A DNA stretch of 64,000 nt from Candidatus Gastranaerophilales bacterium (GTDB lineage Bacteria; Cyanobacteriota; Vampirovibrionia; Gastranaerophilales; Gastranaerophilaceae). The translations under genes were made by a program, and so were the position numbers. Within the stretch, counting starts at the first letter, position 1; each line of letters opens with the position of its first letter. Below are positions 17,721 through 27,050 of the stretch, piece by piece. The notes beneath the pieces are model-generated. The model saw only the letters and a program-made list of their open reading frames with translations. It was not told the origin of the DNA and searched no databases. The stretch is from the NCBI GenBank assembly GCA_944327225.1, contig CALVGZ010000001.1, forward strand, positions 1 to 64,000. The letters are read 5' to 3'.

Positions 17721-18671
17721 ATGATAGAAATTTTAAAAACCACGGATAATAAACTGATTGAATTAGGAATAAACGAAGCACAAAGCGGTTCTTGGTTTAA
17801 TTTGATTGACCCTACTTATGATGAAATTCAAAAAGTTTCATTAATATTAAATTTAGATGAAAGTTTCTTGAGAAATTCACTGGACGTAGATGAGCGTTCT
17901 CGTATTGAAATAGAAGACGATTGTTTACTTATAATTACCAATATTCCTTTAATGGAAGATGAAGGTGCTTATGATACATTACCATTGGGTATTATTTTTA
18001 CGGAGCGAGGTTTTATAACTGTTTCTTCTAAGAAAAATAACGTAATTGGTTCTTTTAATAAAGAAACATCACACTCTTTTGACACTAGAAATAAAACAAA
18101 ATTTTTATTAGATATACTTTTCCGTTCGACAAAATACTATTTAAGATATTTAAATTATATTTACAAACAGTCGGAAGAAATCGAAGAAGAACTCAGAAAA
18201 ACAATGAAAAATAAAGCTTTGTTTCAATTGTTTGAAGTCCAAAAATCCCTTGTATATTTTACAACAGCCCTAAGAGATAATTACATGGTGCTTCAAAAAA
18301 TAATGCGTCTCACACAAACCGGAAAACAGAATTCTCTTTTAAAGTTTTCTGAAGATGATATTGATTTATTGGAAGACGTTATAATTGAAAACAAACAGGC
18401 TCTTGAAATGGTAGAAATGCACAGAAACATTTTAGAAAATATGATGGATGCATTTGCCTCAATAATTTCGAACAATTTGAATATTGTTATGAAATTCTTG
18501 ACTTCAATTGCTATAATATTTGCTATCCCTACAATGTTTTCAAGTTTCTGGGGAATGAATGTTGCCGTTCCTTTTGCAAATAATCATATGGGCTTTTTAA
18601 TCGTAAGTGTTATTTCATTAATAGCAGCTATAATGGCGGCTTTGTTTTTTGCAAAAAAAGGTATGTTTTAA
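17721..18671 (+). CDS. corA: CorA-family magnesium/divalent cation channel
   Basis: The 316-residue protein has an N-terminal cytoplasmic domain, a long stalk helix, and two C-terminal transmembrane helices. The selectivity motif GMN (residues 278-280) ends the first helix, as required in CorA. The length is normal for the family. It forms a pentamer in the inner membrane that takes up Mg2+ (or Co2+/Ni2+). It stands alone, with a terminator before it, and converges with murE. Confidence 0.9.
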   Translation: MIEILKTTDNKLIELGINEAQSGSWFNLIDPTYDEIQKVSLILNLDESFLRNSLDVDERSRIEIEDDCLLIITNIPLMEDEGAYDTLPLGIIFTERGFITVSSKKNNVIGSFNKETSHSFDTRNKTKFLLDILFRSTKYYLRYLNYIYKQSEEIEEELRKTMKNKALFQLFEVQKSLVYFTTALRDNYMVLQKIMRLTQTGKQNSLLKFSEDDIDLLEDVIIENKQALEMVEMHRNILENMMDAFASIISNNLNIVMKFLTSIAIIFAIPTMFSSFWGMNVAVPFANNHMGFLIVSVISLIAAIMAALFFAKKGMF

Positions 18672-18701
18672 ATTATAAACATTAATTTAAATTTTTTCTA
18701 T

Positions 18702-20156
18702 TTAAAAAATTTTATTTACTTCTTCTCTATCGTCAAAATGAATTGTTTTATCAGCTAAAATTTGGTAATCTTCGTGTCCTTTGCCTGCTAAAACAAGTAC
18801 ATCATTTTCATCCGAAATATCTTTTAAAAGTTTAATTGCAAGATGTCTATCAGATTCCACAAAAACAGTTTTAGGATTAATTAATGTTAAACCTGACAAA
18901 ATATCGGTTATAATTTGCTGCGGATCCTCTTGTCTTGGATTATCAGATGTTATAACAATTTTATCACATAACTGCTGGGCAATTTTTCCCATTTTGGGTC
19001 TTTTTGTACAATCTCTGTTTCCGCCGCAACCAAACATACAAATTAAATTTCCGCTTTTAGGTGTAAGCTCTCTTGCTGCTCTTAAAATATTTTCAAGTCC
19101 ATCTGGTGTGTGGGCATAATCAACTATGACCATAGGATTGGTTCTGACAATTTCAAATCTGCCTGCTACGCTTCTTGTGCCTTCAAGAGCCTCCTTAATA
19201 ACCTGCAATTCTATATTATTTGCAATTCCAACTCCAATCGCAGCCAAACAATTATATACACTAAACATTCCATTCAAATGAAGTTTAAAATTAACAATAT
19301 TATCCTTATATACACAATCAAAAGTAACGCCATCCGACATAAATTCAACATTTTTTGCCATTACATCGGATCTATTTTTAATACCGTAAGTAATGATATC
19401 AACCTCTTTATTTATTAGCGAAATCAAACGTTTTGAATACTTGTCATCGTTATTTATAATTGCAAAATTGCTCTTTTTAAGTCCGACAAATAATTTTGCT
19501 TTTGCATTAAAATAATTTTCCATTGTTATGTGGTAATCGAGGTGATCTTGAGTTAAATTTGTAAAAATTGCACCAGAAAAATTACAATTTTTAACTCTAA
19601 ATTGTTCTAGAGCATGGCTTGAAACTTCCGTAATTACATTTAACACATCTGATTTTAGAATTTTTTGCAAGGTTTCTTGCATTTGAGGTGCTTGTGGTGT
19701 AGTATGTTTTGCCTCTAAATAATCATCTTTTGAAGATAATTTATAGCCAAGAGTTCCTATAAGTGCACATTTTTTTCTCGCTTGTTCAAAAATCTTTTGA
19801 ACAAGATGGCAAACCGTTGTTTTTCCGTTTGTACCAGTAACACCCATTAAATTAAGCTCCAGACTGGGATTATGATAAAATATTGCAGCTAAATCAGCTA
19901 TACTTTCTTGGGTTGATTTAACAATCAATTGAGGAATTTCAATATTTAACGGCTTTTCGCACATTAAAGCAACAGCCCCCTTTTCAAAGGCCTTTTGTGC
20001 AAAATCATGTCCATCTACGTGTTCGCCTTTTAAACATACAAATATTTCATGTGAATTGATTGTATTTGAATTATACGAAATTCCTTTTATATCAATATCT
20101 TTAAAATTTAAAATTTTTTCTGTTTTAATGTTTTTTATTATTGTACTTAAATCCAT
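18702..20156 (-). CDS. murE: UDP-MurNAc-L-Ala-D-Glu:meso-diaminopimelate ligase
   Basis: The 484-residue Mur ligase adds the third amino acid to the peptidoglycan stem peptide. The ATP-binding motif GTNGKTT is at residues 108-114. The motif DNPRQEDP near residue 400 contains the DNPR signature that selects meso-diaminopimelate over lysine. The chosen ATG at 20156 aligns with the usual MurE N-terminus (MDLSTIIKNI); an in-frame ATG at 20198, just after the ftsI stop, would add 14 residues and is possible. It is the last gene of the cell-wall operon; murF and mraY do not follow, unlike in many genomes. Confidence 0.95.
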   Translation of the reverse strand: MDLSTIIKNIKTEKILNFKDIDIKGISYNSNTINSHEIFVCLKGEHVDGHDFAQKAFEKGAVALMCEKPLNIEIPQLIVKSTQESIADLAAIFYHNPSLELNLMGVTGTNGKTTVCHLVQKIFEQARKKCALIGTLGYKLSSKDDYLEAKHTTPQAPQMQETLQKILKSDVLNVITEVSSHALEQFRVKNCNFSGAIFTNLTQDHLDYHITMENYFNAKAKLFVGLKKSNFAIINNDDKYSKRLISLINKEVDIITYGIKNRSDVMAKNVEFMSDGVTFDCVYKDNIVNFKLHLNGMFSVYNCLAAIGVGIANNIELQVIKEALEGTRSVAGRFEIVRTNPMVIVDYAHTPDGLENILRAARELTPKSGNLICMFGCGGNRDCTKRPKMGKIAQQLCDKIVITSDNPRQEDPQQIITDILSGLTLINPKTVFVESDRHLAIKLLKDISDENDVLVLAGKGHEDYQILADKTIHFDDREEVNKIF

Positions 20157-20204
20157 AACATTGAGTCCTAACTTTTGATAACTTCTATATTTTATCAAAA
20201 AGAT

Positions 20205-21911
20205 TTATTTTTTGATATTTTTATCCGGAGTCAAATTTAAAATTCTCACAATTTCTGTTGAAATTTCTTTAAAAACCGGAGCTGCAATTGTTGATCCCCA
20301 AATCCCTTCACCTGAAGGTGAATCTACTACAACATACAAAACCGCTTTCGGGTCGGTAGCGGGAAAATAACCCACCATTGACGTATATAATTTATTTGAA
20401 TATCCCGTACCGTTTGCATTTGGCTTTCTGGATGTTCCAGTTTTTGCAGCTATATAAAAATCATCCATTTTAGCAGGATTTCTACCGTTTTCTACTGATT
20501 TTACCAGTAACTGAGTTATATCTTTGGCATCCTGTTCTTCTAAAATTCTTCTTTTAGCTATTTTTGTTTCCGCTTCTTCTTGTGAATATTTGATTAAATG
20601 TGGAGTTATCCATACGCCACCGTTTGCAATTGCACTGACGGCCGAAACCATTTGAATTGCGGTAACCGATGCTCCATATCCGTATCCCATTGCACCATGA
20701 GTAGCTACGTCCCAAAATTTCGGCTGAGGAAGAAGTCCTGCAGACTCTCCCGGAAGGTCAATGCCGGTTTTTTCTCCAAAATTAAATAATTTTAAACTTT
20801 CATAAAATTCTTTATCACTCATCATTTGGGATATTTTAATTGAACCAATGTTTGATGAATGTTCGAACAAATAGACCAAATCAATTAATCCCGGAGCACC
20901 TTTTGATTTATAATCGTAATTTACAACATCCCACCAACCTATTTTCATTTTACCGGTATCATTAATTTTGGTATGCTTATTTATTTTTTTATTCATGAAA
21001 CCACAAGCAACCGTAATTATTTTAAAGGTAGACCCAGGCGGATAAACATCGGTTATTGCCCAATTTTTTAACTCTTGCATTGAATATTTTTCAAACTCGT
21101 TCGGATTATAATTTGGTGCAATGGCAAGAGCAAGTATTTCACCGGTTTTTGGATCCATAACAATAGCAGCGGCACGCGGAGCATGAAATTTTTGTATTGC
21201 TTTTAAAAGATATTTTTCGCATACGTGTTGAACTGCACTGTCAATTGTTAAAGTTAATGTTTTTCCTTTAGCCGGTGCGGAAACATCCGCCGGATTAACG
21301 CTGATATTGTATATAATATCTCCATTCGGGGCTTTCTCATAGGTTATAGTTTTATCAACATATTCCAAATAATCTTTTGCCTTATATTCTATACCACCTG
21401 CCGTATCTGCATTAGGATTATAAAAGCCTAAAATATGCGAGGCCAGATTTCCTTGCGGATATACACGTTTATTTTTAACTTCATAAGAAAGTTCTCTCAA
21501 GCCTTTCTTTTTAATTTCTCTGACTGTTTTTCTGTCTAAATCTTTTTTAATTGTTATTATTTTTTTATTAGTTTGAGAAAGTTTTTTTGCCAATTCTTTT
21601 GTTGGAATTTTTACATAAGGAGATAAAATTTGAGCCAGCTCACTCGGTGTGTGATCATAATAATCGGGGTGAGCATATAAAATGAAAGTTGTTTTATCGG
21701 CAGCCAATTTAAATCCGTATCTGTCTACTATTTCACCTCTTAAAACGTACATTTTTGAGGTTCTTTGAGTTTTAGCTTTATTCTTGCAATGTCTTATATC
21801 GCAAACTTGCAACAAAAATAAATACACCACCAGTAAAAAGCAAGTTAAATAAAAAAGAGACTGCAAACAACCAATGCGTCTTTCGAAATTTTTATGTTTT
21901 TTTTCTTTCAA
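20205..21911 (-). CDS. ftsI: Division transpeptidase FtsI / penicillin-binding protein 3
   Basis: The 568-residue class B penicillin-binding protein has a short cytoplasmic tail, one membrane anchor (about residues 17-36), a pedestal domain, and a transpeptidase domain with the three active-site motifs: STFK (S294-K297), SSN (352-354) and KTG (490-492). It cross-links septal peptidoglycan. The start is TTG with GAGGGG close upstream. It lies between the ftsL-like gene and murE, the classic dcw order, which supports a septal rather than elongation role. The C-terminal PASTA domain is absent. Confidence 0.93.
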   Translation of the reverse strand: MKEKKHKNFERRIGCLQSLFYLTCFLLVVYLFLLQVCDIRHCKNKAKTQRTSKMYVLRGEIVDRYGFKLAADKTTFILYAHPDYYDHTPSELAQILSPYVKIPTKELAKKLSQTNKKIITIKKDLDRKTVREIKKKGLRELSYEVKNKRVYPQGNLASHILGFYNPNADTAGGIEYKAKDYLEYVDKTITYEKAPNGDIIYNISVNPADVSAPAKGKTLTLTIDSAVQHVCEKYLLKAIQKFHAPRAAAIVMDPKTGEILALAIAPNYNPNEFEKYSMQELKNWAITDVYPPGSTFKIITVACGFMNKKINKHTKINDTGKMKIGWWDVVNYDYKSKGAPGLIDLVYLFEHSSNIGSIKISQMMSDKEFYESLKLFNFGEKTGIDLPGESAGLLPQPKFWDVATHGAMGYGYGASVTAIQMVSAVSAIANGGVWITPHLIKYSQEEAETKIAKRRILEEQDAKDITQLLVKSVENGRNPAKMDDFYIAAKTGTSRKPNANGTGYSNKLYTSMVGYFPATDPKAVLYVVVDSPSGEGIWGSTIAAPVFKEISTEIVRILNLTPDKNIKK

Positions 21912-21930
21912 CTTCCCCTCAATATCTTGA

Positions 21931-22398
21931 TTAATAGCTTACAATTAATGCATGCTTTTTGTTTTTCTTATTTAAATTTAAATTTGGCAAATCAGCAGCG
22001 TCAACCTCTACAACATGCTTTGCACGTTCAAGCAAATTTGTTTTTGAAACAGCTTTATCAATATTGTAGTATGACTGAAGCGAGTCAACTTTATTTTGCA
22101 ATTCTTCATTTTCATAATTAAGCTCAAGCGTAGCTCTTGAAATTTGATTTAATTGCACTTCTTTGCAGGAAACAAAATAATAACAAACAAGACAAAACAA
22201 TACCAAAATTCCTAACAAACCGTATAAAAAATTGTTAACCCGGGCTATAATCATTTCTTTATAAGGTTTTTCATTTAAAAAATACCCGCTTATGATTTGA
22301 TTGTTTTCTATAGGCTGTCCAATAGGATTTGAAGTATTTATTGTATTTTTAGTATCGTCTTTATTAATCTTTTTTTTATTTTTATAACTGCTAATCAA
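21931..22398 (-). CDS. ftsL: FtsL-like cell division protein
   Basis: The 155-residue bitopic protein has an N-terminal cytoplasmic tail of about 55 residues, one transmembrane helix (around residues 58-77), and a periplasmic leucine-zipper-type coiled coil (LNQISRATLELNYENEELQNK region). This topology and its place between rsmH and ftsI are those of FtsL, which recruits FtsI/FtsW. Sequence conservation is weak in this family, so the call rests on topology and synteny. It starts 13 bases after the rsmH stop. Confidence 0.75.
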   Translation of the reverse strand: MISSYKNKKKINKDDTKNTINTSNPIGQPIENNQIISGYFLNEKPYKEMIIARVNNFLYGLLGILVLFCLVCYYFVSCKEVQLNQISRATLELNYENEELQNKVDSLQSYYNIDKAVSKTNLLERAKHVVEVDAADLPNLNLNKKNKKHALIVSY

Positions 22399-22411
22399 TT
22401 GTTTTCCCTCA

Positions 22412-23356
22412 TTAAACCCTCTTTGCTATCCGTAATTTAGCACTCCTTGATGGAGGATTAATTCTAACCTCTTCTGCAGTAGCAAGTATCGGTTTTTTAT
22501 TTATTATTTCCAACAACTTTCCACCGCAAGTACAAACAGGAGAATATTTCTCACATCTGCACTGAGAATATTTTTTCAACGTTTGCTTTGCTATCCGATC
22601 TTCAAGTGAATGAAATGATAACAAACTTATTATAGCACCAACATCAACTAAATTTATAACTTTTAATAATGTATTTTCAAAATTTAACAATTCATGATTT
22701 ACTTCTATTCTTAATGCTTGAAAAACTCTTGTTGCGGGGTGAATTTTTGATTTTATTTTAGGAGTTGAATTAATTATTAGCTCATTTAATTCCTTTGTTG
22801 TGTTAATTGGTCTTTTGTGTACGATTGCATTTGCTATTCTTTTTGAAAATCTTTCTTCGCCATATTTTGAAAATATATTAACTAAATCTGCTTCGCTATA
22901 TTTGTTCACAATATCCCAAGCAGAAAATTTTTGTTCTTGATTAAAACGCATGTCCAAAGGAGAGTCTTTTAAAAAGCTAAATCCTCTTTCTTGGTTTGTT
23001 AATTGATGAAAAGAAGCTCCTAAGTCAAAAATGACTCCGCCTGTTATTTTCTCTATTCCTAAGGATTTTAAGTGTTTGTCAATATCTGCATAATTTCCTT
23101 TGATAATAGTAATATTTTTATATTTTTTGAGCCTTTTAGATGCATGTTTAATTGCATCAATATCTACATCAAAAGATATAAGTTTGCCGTTTGGAGAAAT
23201 TCTTTTTAAAATTTCTTCACTATGTCCGCCACCACCAAGAGTACAGTCTACATATATTTTATCTGAATTTTCGCAACATAAAGAATCTACCACTTCGTTT
23301 TTCATAACTGTAAAGTGTGTAAAGCCATCTTTTTCAATTTCTACTTCATTATTCAT
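22412..23356 (-). CDS. rsmH: 16S rRNA (cytosine1402-N4)-methyltransferase
   Basis: The 314-residue enzyme (formerly MraW) methylates N4 of C1402 in 16S rRNA. The SAM-binding motif VDCTLGGGGHSEEIL is near residue 31, followed by FDLGASFHQL, RGFSF...PLDMRFN, and SLLSFHSLEDRI; a CxC...CxCGGK zinc-like cluster sits near the C-terminus. Length is typical. It starts one base after the upstream stop, in the dcw-type operon. Confidence 0.95.
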   Translation of the reverse strand: MNNEVEIEKDGFTHFTVMKNEVVDSLCCENSDKIYVDCTLGGGGHSEEILKRISPNGKLISFDVDIDAIKHASKRLKKYKNITIIKGNYADIDKHLKSLGIEKITGGVIFDLGASFHQLTNQERGFSFLKDSPLDMRFNQEQKFSAWDIVNKYSEADLVNIFSKYGEERFSKRIANAIVHKRPINTTKELNELIINSTPKIKSKIHPATRVFQALRIEVNHELLNFENTLLKVINLVDVGAIISLLSFHSLEDRIAKQTLKKYSQCRCEKYSPVCTCGGKLLEIINKKPILATAEEVRINPPSRSAKLRIAKRV

Positions 23357-23357
23357 C

Positions 23358-23738
23358 TTAAAAATTTATACTTCTTTTTAATTTTTTTAAAATATTTTTA
23401 AAATCTTCTTTTTTATCAGGTATGAGATTATCATTGTGAAATTGCAGATATTGTTGAATAATATTTTTGGGTAAACTTTGGTTATCCTTTAATATTTCAG
23501 CTAAATTAATTAAAAATTCATCTTGAGTTTCTTTATAATCTTTAATTTTCAGTCTTAAGTCTTCATCGGCTTCTCTGTGCATTAATGCATCAAAAGCACA
23601 CTTAATATTTATATCGTTATTATCTTTCGGAAATAAACTTAATGCTTTTTGGACAGTTATTTTTTCCAATATTACGTCTATTATTAATTTTGAGACATAT
23701 AATCTGTTTTCATATTTTTTTAAATTAGCACTTTCCAT
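23358..23738 (-). CDS. Unknown small helical protein in the cell-wall operon
   Basis: The 126-residue, mostly helical and charged protein has no motif I recognise and no signal peptide. It starts directly after the BlaI-type gene stop and ends one base before rsmH, so it is cotranscribed and probably coupled. It occupies the slot where mraZ stands in many bacteria but does not look like MraZ. Confidence 0.65.
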   Translation of the reverse strand: MESANLKKYENRLYVSKLIIDVILEKITVQKALSLFPKDNNDINIKCAFDALMHREADEDLRLKIKDYKETQDEFLINLAEILKDNQSLPKNIIQQYLQFHNDNLIPDKKEDFKNILKKLKRSINF

Positions 23739-24092
23739 TTATGCTCCAACAAGGTATGGCTCAGTTAATGAATTTAAAATTTGAGAAAGTTTTACAATAT
23801 CGCCGTTACAATATCTTGATGCTATGTCTTTTAGAGCATTTGCAACCATTTCTCTGTTTGTCATGGTGGTTCTATAATAAAATTTTCTTCCTTGTTTAAA
23901 TCTTATAAGAATATTTTTCTCATGAAGCCTGTCCATAACGGTTTTTATAGTTGTGTAGGCTCTTTTATCAGTATAATTTCTTTTCATTGATTCATATACA
24001 TCCTTCACTGAATGAGTATATATACCTTCATTTTCGAGGTCCCAAAGGACATTTAATATTGCACTTTCTAAGGTTCCGTGCTTAGATAACAT
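23739..24092 (-). CDS. BlaI/MecI/CopY-family transcriptional repressor
   Basis: The 117-residue protein has the family's N-terminal winged helix: LESAILNVLWDLENEG, then YTTIKTVMDRLHEKNIL as the recognition helix and KQGRKFYYRTT as the wing. A shorter C-terminal dimerisation helix follows. BlaI proteins repress beta-lactam resistance genes and are cleaved after signalling by BlaR1. No blaR1 or beta-lactamase gene is adjacent; instead it heads a division and cell-wall operon (rsmH, ftsL, ftsI, murE), which suggests control of that operon. The trigger is unknown. Confidence 0.85.
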   Translation of the reverse strand: MLSKHGTLESAILNVLWDLENEGIYTHSVKDVYESMKRNYTDKRAYTTIKTVMDRLHEKNILIRFKQGRKFYYRTTMTNREMVANALKDIASRYCNGDIVKLSQILNSLTEPYLVGA

Positions 24093-24111
24093 GTTTATAT
24101 ATTCCTTTCTT

Positions 24112-24381
24112 TTATTTTATACGTAAATCAAAATTTAAATCTCTAGGACCAAAATTAATTCCGGAGCTACCTGAATTTTTGTTTGAATTATCCTTGTATA
24201 TAATTATTCCTGATGATTTTTTAACAGTATCCTTTTCTTCCTGTTTTTTGAAATCATGCATAATTTCGTCCACTTTGCTTTCTCTGTAAAATTTTATTCC
24301 GTCTTTTTTACAGCCAAAAAGAACACAACTAATTAAAACACAAAAAATTATAAAAGAAAATTTAATTATTTTACTTATCAT
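24112..24381 (-). CDS. Small putative lipoprotein
   Basis: The 89-residue protein has a signal peptide ending in the lipobox LFGC (C24), followed by a short charged, Gly/Ser/Asn-rich mature part with no recognised domain. It lies between mscS and the BlaI-type gene, 8 bases after the mscS stop, in the same operon. Confidence 0.7.
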   Translation of the reverse strand: MISKIIKFSFIIFCVLISCVLFGCKKDGIKFYRESKVDEIMHDFKKQEEKDTVKKSSGIIIYKDNSNKNSGSSGINFGPRDLNFDLRIK

Positions 24382-24389
24382 TTTTAACC

Positions 24390-25247
24390 TTAATCAGCAC
24401 TAATTACAACAAGTTGATTAAATGGAATTTCTATATTTTCCTTCTCGAATTCTTCCTTAACTATTTTATTAAAAGTACGTCTTATTATCCATTGACCTTT
24501 TGGTTGAGTTTTTATTCTGCATTTGACACATAATGAACTTTCCTTGAATTCATCAAGCCCAAATATTTCGATGTCTTGTAAAATATATTTTTTAAATTCA
24601 TTATCTGCTATTAATTTATTAAAACATTTTTTCAATGTTTCTGTAACATGTTCAATATCCTCTTTATAAGCAACATCAAAAGCAAAAAAGGCGTAAGAAT
24701 AGTTCATTGTGTGGTTTATAATCGTATCTATGTATCCGCACCTTATAAAACAAATTGCCCCGGTTTTGTCCGAACGTACCGTTATCAAAGGAAGAGTTAT
24801 TTTCTCAACGGTTCCGGACATGCCTTGGATTTCAACATAATCCCCAACTCTTATTTGCCCCTCTATCAGTATAATTATTCCCGAAATAATGTCTTCTACA
24901 AACCTTTTAGCACCAAAACCAACAGCAATACCTACAACTCCAGCGGTTGCCAGAAACGGTTTTATATCTATACCGAAAATAAAAAGCATGCTGGCAATAT
25001 ATATTGCAAAGATTATAAATTCGCTGGTATGACAAATTATTGTCTTTAAGGTTAGTATCTGCTGCTTACGTTCATTTGATTCTATTTTAGAAACAATTTT
25101 ACAGTAAAACTTATTTAAAGCCCATCTGAAAAATTTTATTGTTATAAAAAGAAGTAAAGTACATTTAATAATACGCCAAATAAAAACGATGATTTTAATA
25201 TATTCGGGTCTTAAAGTAAATAATTCTAAATTTAAAAATTCTTCCAT
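24390..25247 (-). CDS. MscS-family mechanosensitive ion channel
   Basis: The 285-residue protein has an N-terminal membrane part with about three helices; the pore-lining helix holds the Gly/Ala pattern AVGFGAKRFVED. The MscS beta domain follows (RVGDYVEIQGMSGTVEKI) and then the alpha/beta C-terminal domain. It releases solutes under low osmolarity from the inner membrane. It is the first gene of a minus-strand run leading into the cell-wall genes. Confidence 0.9.
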   Translation of the reverse strand: MEEFLNLELFTLRPEYIKIIVFIWRIIKCTLLLFITIKFFRWALNKFYCKIVSKIESNERKQQILTLKTIICHTSEFIIFAIYIASMLFIFGIDIKPFLATAGVVGIAVGFGAKRFVEDIISGIIILIEGQIRVGDYVEIQGMSGTVEKITLPLITVRSDKTGAICFIRCGYIDTIINHTMNYSYAFFAFDVAYKEDIEHVTETLKKCFNKLIADNEFKKYILQDIEIFGLDEFKESSLCVKCRIKTQPKGQWIIRRTFNKIVKEEFEKENIEIPFNQLVVISAD

Positions 25248-25371
25248 TTAAAAACTCCCTTTAAATTTTAATTATAAAAAAAATAAATCTAAAGGTCAAA
25301 ATTAAAATTCATCTTTTGATTAATCTGTTTTTATTCAATTTTCGCTAAACTAACATTGTCTAGGAGGAAAT

Positions 25372-26142
25372 TTGACTTTTAGGTATTCAAACGATAAACA
25401 AAATAATAATTTTATGTCAAACCCTGTGAAAAAAGACAAGAGTTTTTTTTGTTCTTTAGGTGATTCATTTATGCTAAAAAATGAATACAGAAAGGCTGTC
25501 AAAGAATATCTTGTATCGTTAATGATTGATAAATCAAATATTAGAGCACATAAAGGAGCTTCTAAAGCATATAAGAATTTAAGAGAGTATGATAAAGCCA
25601 TTAAACATTTAAAAAATGCAAGAAATGTTTATGGTTTTGATTCCGAAATTTATTATGAATTAGGTTTGAACTATCTTTTAAATTCTGATAACAAAAATGC
25701 ACAAAAAAATTTTATAAGAACAATAAAACTTGAACCTGACAATAAGAATGCTCAAATTAAACTGGCCTTAACTCATGAGCTTTCGGGTGAACAAGAAATG
25801 GCTATTCTGGTTTACAATACGATAATTGAAAAATATCCGTCATATATACCGGCTTTATATAGTCTTGCAGGATTATATATTGAACAAGAAAAATACAAAG
25901 AAGCAATTAATCTTTTTAAAAAAATATTAACAATAAATAATCAATATTATAGGGCATATTTGGGTTTGGGACTATGTTTTGATAAAATAAAAAAATATAC
26001 TTATGCTATACGTTACTACAAAAAATATATATCATATAAGCCAAATTCGGATACTGCAAAGTCATTGGTCGGCAGGATATATGAAATATACAAGAATAAA
26101 GATTCAACAAAAAAAGTAAATTTGAAAATCATTACAAAATAG
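25372..26142 (+). CDS. TPR-repeat protein
   Basis: The 256-residue protein is built of about six tetratricopeptide repeats from residue ~20 to ~235, with the typical spacing of A/G at positions 8, 20 and 27 and P at 32 (for example KLEPDNKNAQIKLA). No signal peptide or membrane segment is seen, so it is probably a cytoplasmic scaffold. The start is TTG at 25372 with a perfect AGGAGG four bases upstream. It is divergent from mscS and precedes the pilin genes. Partners are unknown. Confidence 0.8.
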   Translation: MTFRYSNDKQNNNFMSNPVKKDKSFFCSLGDSFMLKNEYRKAVKEYLVSLMIDKSNIRAHKGASKAYKNLREYDKAIKHLKNARNVYGFDSEIYYELGLNYLLNSDNKNAQKNFIRTIKLEPDNKNAQIKLALTHELSGEQEMAILVYNTIIEKYPSYIPALYSLAGLYIEQEKYKEAINLFKKILTINNQYYRAYLGLGLCFDKIKKYTYAIRYYKKYISYKPNSDTAKSLVGRIYEIYKNKDSTKKVNLKIITK

Positions 26143-26171
26143 AATAAAAATATTAAAAAATGATAAAAAAA

Positions 26172-26200
26172 TTGACAATAGATTATCCAGCCCATATAAT
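26172..26200 (+). promoter_or_regulatory. Perfect consensus sigma70 promoter of the first pilin gene
   Basis: TTGACA at 26172-26177 and TATAAT at 26195-26200 are exactly 17 bases apart, a full consensus match. The leader to the ATG at 26246 is about 40 bases and contains AAAGGAAG. This predicts strong expression of the pilin-like gene. Confidence 0.9.
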
Positions 26201-26245
26201 TGGATTGATAGAAGTAGAGATAAGTTTTATAAAGGAAGTATTACT

Positions 26246-26986
26246 ATGAGAATTAAAAAAGGGTTTACATTAGCCGAAATTCTAATCGTTTTGATGGTAA
26301 TCGGTGCAATTGCTACCATGACTATTCCATCATTAATGAGAGGTGTTACGGAATCTCAATGGAAAACTGCTTACAAAAAAGCATACAACACTATTGTTAA
26401 CTTAACTGCAATGGAAAGAATTTCGGGGCAATTACCATCTAGTGCAAATGAAATTGGAATAACCAAAATGTTCCAATCCTTGAATTCTAATTTATCTGTG
26501 AAGGATTATGCTTCTGGTGCATCCGGATTACAAGAAGGTACTACTTTAACTACATCAGCATTTTTCCCGGCAGTTAAATTCACAGATGCAGCAGGTAACT
26601 TATTAGACCCTGGTGGAGATGATGTTCTTGATGCTTCAACAATTACTGATTTTTCTCCTTGGATTGTAACTGAAGATAATCTTGCGTATATAGTAACTAC
26701 AAAGGATGGTGCTACTTGTGGAACAAAACAAGATATCAATTCTGCAACGAACAGTTCTGATGCAGAATCCGCTTCTTGTGTTGTCATAATTGTCGATGTT
26801 AATGGTTTAACAAATGGTCCAAACAGAATTGAACCTCAAATTACAGATGCAAGCGGTATAACCGCAAGTAAAGCTTTAGATCCGCTTACAGGTGATAGAT
26901 ACTACATTTACGTAGGTTTAGACGGTGCTACTGCAGGTTCTAAAAAAACTACGGTTACAGGACGTATAGCAGCTGATATCAAGTAA
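26246..26986 (+). CDS. Type IV pilin-like protein (prepilin N-terminus)
   Basis: The 246-residue protein begins with a class-III prepilin signal: a short basic leader ending in G6, then FTLAEILIVLMVIG with E11 at position 5 of the mature protein. Prepilin peptidase should cut after G6 and methylate F7. The C-terminal domain has two Cys (CGTKQ and ASCVV) likely to form a disulfide, and conserved segments VDVNGLTNGPNRIEPQI and TGDRYYIYVGL. The next gene is a paralog with the same segments. It may be a major pilin or a secretion pseudopilin; no pilus assembly genes are in the window. Confidence 0.85.
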   Translation: MRIKKGFTLAEILIVLMVIGAIATMTIPSLMRGVTESQWKTAYKKAYNTIVNLTAMERISGQLPSSANEIGITKMFQSLNSNLSVKDYASGASGLQEGTTLTTSAFFPAVKFTDAAGNLLDPGGDDVLDASTITDFSPWIVTEDNLAYIVTTKDGATCGTKQDINSATNSSDAESASCVVIIVDVNGLTNGPNRIEPQITDASGITASKALDPLTGDRYYIYVGLDGATAGSKKTTVTGRIAADIK

Positions 26987-27005
26987 TATTTCTATAATGA
27001 ATATA

Positions 27006-27038
27006 TAAGCCGCTTTGAAATATAAGTGGCTTATTTTT
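27006..27038 (+). terminator. Terminator between the two pilin genes
   Basis: A 10-bp stem (27006-27015 with 27024-27033, one G-T pair) with an 8-base loop is followed by TTTTT. It should end or attenuate the strong transcript of the first pilin gene before the second, whose ribosome site lies just after it. Confidence 0.75.
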
Positions 27039-27050
27039 ATAAGGTTGTAT

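Noticed and set aside
24648-25049. 133-residue plus-strand frame across mscS
   Set aside because: It lies entirely within the well-supported MscS gene on the other strand and has no ribosome site or domain.
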